Shown here one piece after another: positions 62,298 through 64,000 of a stretch of 64,000 nucleotides of DNA; the stretch's first letter is position 1; every line of letters begins with the position of its first letter. The stretch is from G963422275 sp963422275 (GTDB lineage Bacteria > Pseudomonadota > Alphaproteobacteria > Rhodobacterales > Rhodobacteraceae): contig OY729418.1 in assembly GCA_963422275.1 (NCBI GenBank), forward strand, positions 1,364,001-1,428,000, in the 5' to 3' direction. A program made the position numbers and the translations under genes. Under the pieces are notes generated by a model. The model was given only the letters and a program-made list of their open reading frames with translations. It did no database searches and was not told where the DNA came from.

Positions 62298-63689
62298 ATG
62301 CGGCGACCGAACGTCCTTCTTGTCCTGACCGATCAGCAACGCCACGACACGCTTGGCTGTCGCGGCCTGACACCGTGCCGGACCCCGGCACTGGACGCAT
62401 TGGCGCAGAGCGGCATCAGCTTCGACAACGCCTTCACGCCGGCGCCGCTTTGCGTTCCCGCGCGGGCGGCGCTGTTCACCGGGCTCCACCCTTCGCAGAA
62501 CGACATGATGAGCAACGAGACCGGGCATCTGCTGTCCTGCGCGATGCTGGACGCGTTTCGCGGCGCCGGATATCAAGTCGGCTATGCCGGCAAATGGCAT
62601 CTGGGCGAGAGCAACATCGGCAACTTCACCGACCGCCACGGCGCCGACAGCACCCGGGCCTACACCGAGTGGTGTCTTGAGCAGGGCCTGACCGACGGCT
62701 GGATGTTCAACGATCCCAGGACGCGGACGGCGCGAACCCCCTCCATGTCGGTCCCCGAAGCGCATCGACAGGAGCTGCCGGTGGACAAGACCAACGAAGC
62801 CTGGATCACCGACTTCGCCATCGACCTGCTGCGAACCCGCGACCCGGAGAAGCCGTTCTTTCAGGTCGTTTCATACAACGGGCCGCATCCGCCTTTCATG
62901 ATCCCCGAGCCGTATTTCAGCATGTACGACCCGGCAGAGGCGGTCAGGCCCGGCAACTTCGGTCCGCAACCCGGCGAGCACCCGGTCCATCGCGCGAGCT
63001 ACTGGCGTCAGCTTTATCTTGACCAAGGCGACAGTTTCGACTGCTGGCGCGCCAGCCATGCGGTCTATTGGGGCTTTTGCACCATGATCGACGATTTTGT
63101 CGCCAAGGTGCTGGCGGCGCTGGATGACGAGGGACTGCGCGACGACACGATCATCGTCTTTGCCTCGGATCACGGCGAGCATCTTGGCGCGCACGGGCTC
63201 TGGCAAAAGATGTCGCCCTTTGACGAAAGCATCCGGGTGCCGCTGATCCTCAGCCTTCCTGATGGGCGGGCGGGGCTGAAGGCGACGTCGCAGGCCAGCC
63301 TGATCGACATCGCCCCGACGCTGGCGGCGCTGTGCGATGTGCCGGGCGGTCGCTGGGAAGGCCGCGATCTTCTGGCCGGCCGTCTTGATCGCAGCGAAGC
63401 GCCTCCGGTCCATGCCATGCACAAGCCGCTTGGCGACTGGATGCATGCGACTGACTGGCGCCTGATCCGGTGCGATGGCTACAAATACACTTGGCATCGC
63501 GGCATGGAGATCGAGTTGTTCGACATCCGAAACGATCCGGGCGAGTGCGTCAACCTGGCGTCGGACCCCGGCCATGCGGCAATGCGCGCGCGCTTGGCGG
63601 ACGCGTTGTGCGCGTTTTTGGAACGGACGGACGACCCGCTGGCGCCGGACTGGAAACGCGAGCATCATGCTCAATGCGGCAATGCTTGA
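62298..63689 (+). CDS. sulfatase
   Basis: A 463-residue type I sulfatase starting 3 bp after the ATPase stop. It opens RRPNVLLVLTDQQRHDTLGC with metal-binding Asp, and has TPAPLCVPARAALFTGLHPS with the CxPxR signature, whose Cys is converted to formylglycine. IIVFASDHGEHLGAHGLWQK is the second metal site. No signal peptide, so it may act in the cytoplasm on an imported sulfated compound delivered by the linked transporter (inference). The substrate could be a sulfated sugar or choline-type ester. Confidence 0.92.
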   Translation: MRRPNVLLVLTDQQRHDTLGCRGLTPCRTPALDALAQSGISFDNAFTPAPLCVPARAALFTGLHPSQNDMMSNETGHLLSCAMLDAFRGAGYQVGYAGKWHLGESNIGNFTDRHGADSTRAYTEWCLEQGLTDGWMFNDPRTRTARTPSMSVPEAHRQELPVDKTNEAWITDFAIDLLRTRDPEKPFFQVVSYNGPHPPFMIPEPYFSMYDPAEAVRPGNFGPQPGEHPVHRASYWRQLYLDQGDSFDCWRASHAVYWGFCTMIDDFVAKVLAALDDEGLRDDTIIVFASDHGEHLGAHGLWQKMSPFDESIRVPLILSLPDGRAGLKATSQASLIDIAPTLAALCDVPGGRWEGRDLLAGRLDRSEAPPVHAMHKPLGDWMHATDWRLIRCDGYKYTWHRGMEIELFDIRNDPGECVNLASDPGHAAMRARLADALCAFLERTDDPLAPDWKREHHAQCGNA

Positions 63690-63738
63690 GCCAACCGAGA
63701 AAGATGCAAACGCCAGCAGCCGCTACGAAATTGTTCTT

Positions 63739-63954
63739 CACAATGAGGATCGATCATCAAAGTCGATCATGGAGGCACTGATCCACGGTTTTTCTCCCCG
63801 GTCCGCCGATGCCCGGCAGTCTATCAATTTCCACCGCGGAACAGAGTTCTCGGCGTGGAGGCGACGGAGAGACGGTATCGGTGCTGACAAATCGACATTT
63901 GAGGTCGATTTGCTACCGCCTCACTTCTACGCCGCGAAATTCTTCGGATACTGA
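63739..63954 (+). pseudogene. IS30-family transposase fragment
   Basis: Plus-strand codons read NEDRSSKSIMEALIHGFSPR and SADARQSINFHRGTEFSAWR, resembling the middle of the IS30 DDE domain (the second catalytic Asp stands as His in NFHRGTEF). Homology ends at GIGADK near 63890. No start codon, first Asp or final Glu region is present. It directly follows the sulfatase gene; the remaining bases to 64000 show nothing. Confidence 0.5.
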
Positions 63955-64000
63955 ACGCCCGCTAAGGTCTCTGAAAGAAGCCCTATGGCTCCTCACAACC

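Noticed and set aside
60672..62765. 697-codon minus-strand frame
   Set aside because: It runs antisense through the ABC ATPase and into the sulfatase gene; no domain on that strand.
63475..63954. Possible ClpS-like adaptor suggested by YEIVLHNEDRSS
   Set aside because: The following GTEFSAWR region fits an IS30 transposase much better and no ClpS C-terminal motif is present.

Overview
The window looks like part of an alphaproteobacterial chromosome (an inference from content: TRAP and TAXI transporters, CaiB/BaiF CoA-transferases, DUF6282, BKACE and hydantoinase genes at moderate to high GC). Small-acid catabolism and uptake genes alternate with defence islands and many decayed insertion sequences. 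This mix of catabolic operons and IS-driven gene decay would suit a host-associated or otherwise relaxed-selection lifestyle, but the species cannot be named from sequence alone. No rRNA, tRNA or CRISPR array was seen.

Layout. 1-2468: end of a TRAP transporter operon (dctM end, dctP) and a LysR regulator. 2950-11608: a unit bounded by IS1595-family ends and flanked by an exact 8-bp duplication (AAATCGAA); it carries a four-gene candidate defence operon (unknown protein, ATPase-like protein without P-loop, BrxD-like ATPase, SNF2 helicase; 3995-9149) and a graveyard of IS remnants. 11735-19246: an eight-gene minus-strand operon (DUF6282 hydrolase, two CoA-transferases, acyl-CoA dehydrogenase, two MaoC-like proteins, two DapA-like aldolases), probably degrading an organic acid as its CoA thioester. 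19605-25062: a five-gene plus-strand operon (DNA methyltransferase, BglII/BstYI-like endonuclease, ParB-like protein, SNF2 helicase, DUF3883 protein), followed by a broken IS1595-family element.

26197-34946: a second catabolic set (CoA-transferase, HMG-CoA-lyase-like enzyme, TAXI-TRAP transporter with a frameshifted fused permease, universal stress protein, class III aminotransferase, BKACE enzyme). 34977-36136: an IS630 relic and a 414-bp IS1595-derived mini-element. 36154-44619: XRE-cupin regulator, dipeptide-type ABC transporter, GAF protein and hydantoinase A. The matching racemase, M24 peptidase and hydantoinase B lie at 56838-60457.

Between the two hyu halves (44620-56820) is an accessory island: two IS630 elements, an IS66 fragment, a Thoeris-like cluster (two ThsB-like genes, one with an amber codon; one TIR gene carrying an in-frame 358-bp IS1595 mini-element; one SLOG gene), an IS3 element, fragments of a membrane protein and an EEP-fold nuclease, a DruA-like pseudogene, a broken tyrosine integrase, a truncated copy of the XRE-cupin regulator, and an AbiEii-like toxin gene with an unknown partner. 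60732-64000: an IS5 relic, an orphan oligopeptide ABC ATPase, a sulfatase and an IS30 relic.

Most notable points: (i) the defence operon inside a TSD-flanked IS1595 unit; (ii) the methyltransferase-endonuclease-ParB-SNF2-DUF3883 operon; (iii) the TIR/TIR/TIR/SLOG cluster with a mini-transposon sitting precisely between two codons of a TIR domain.
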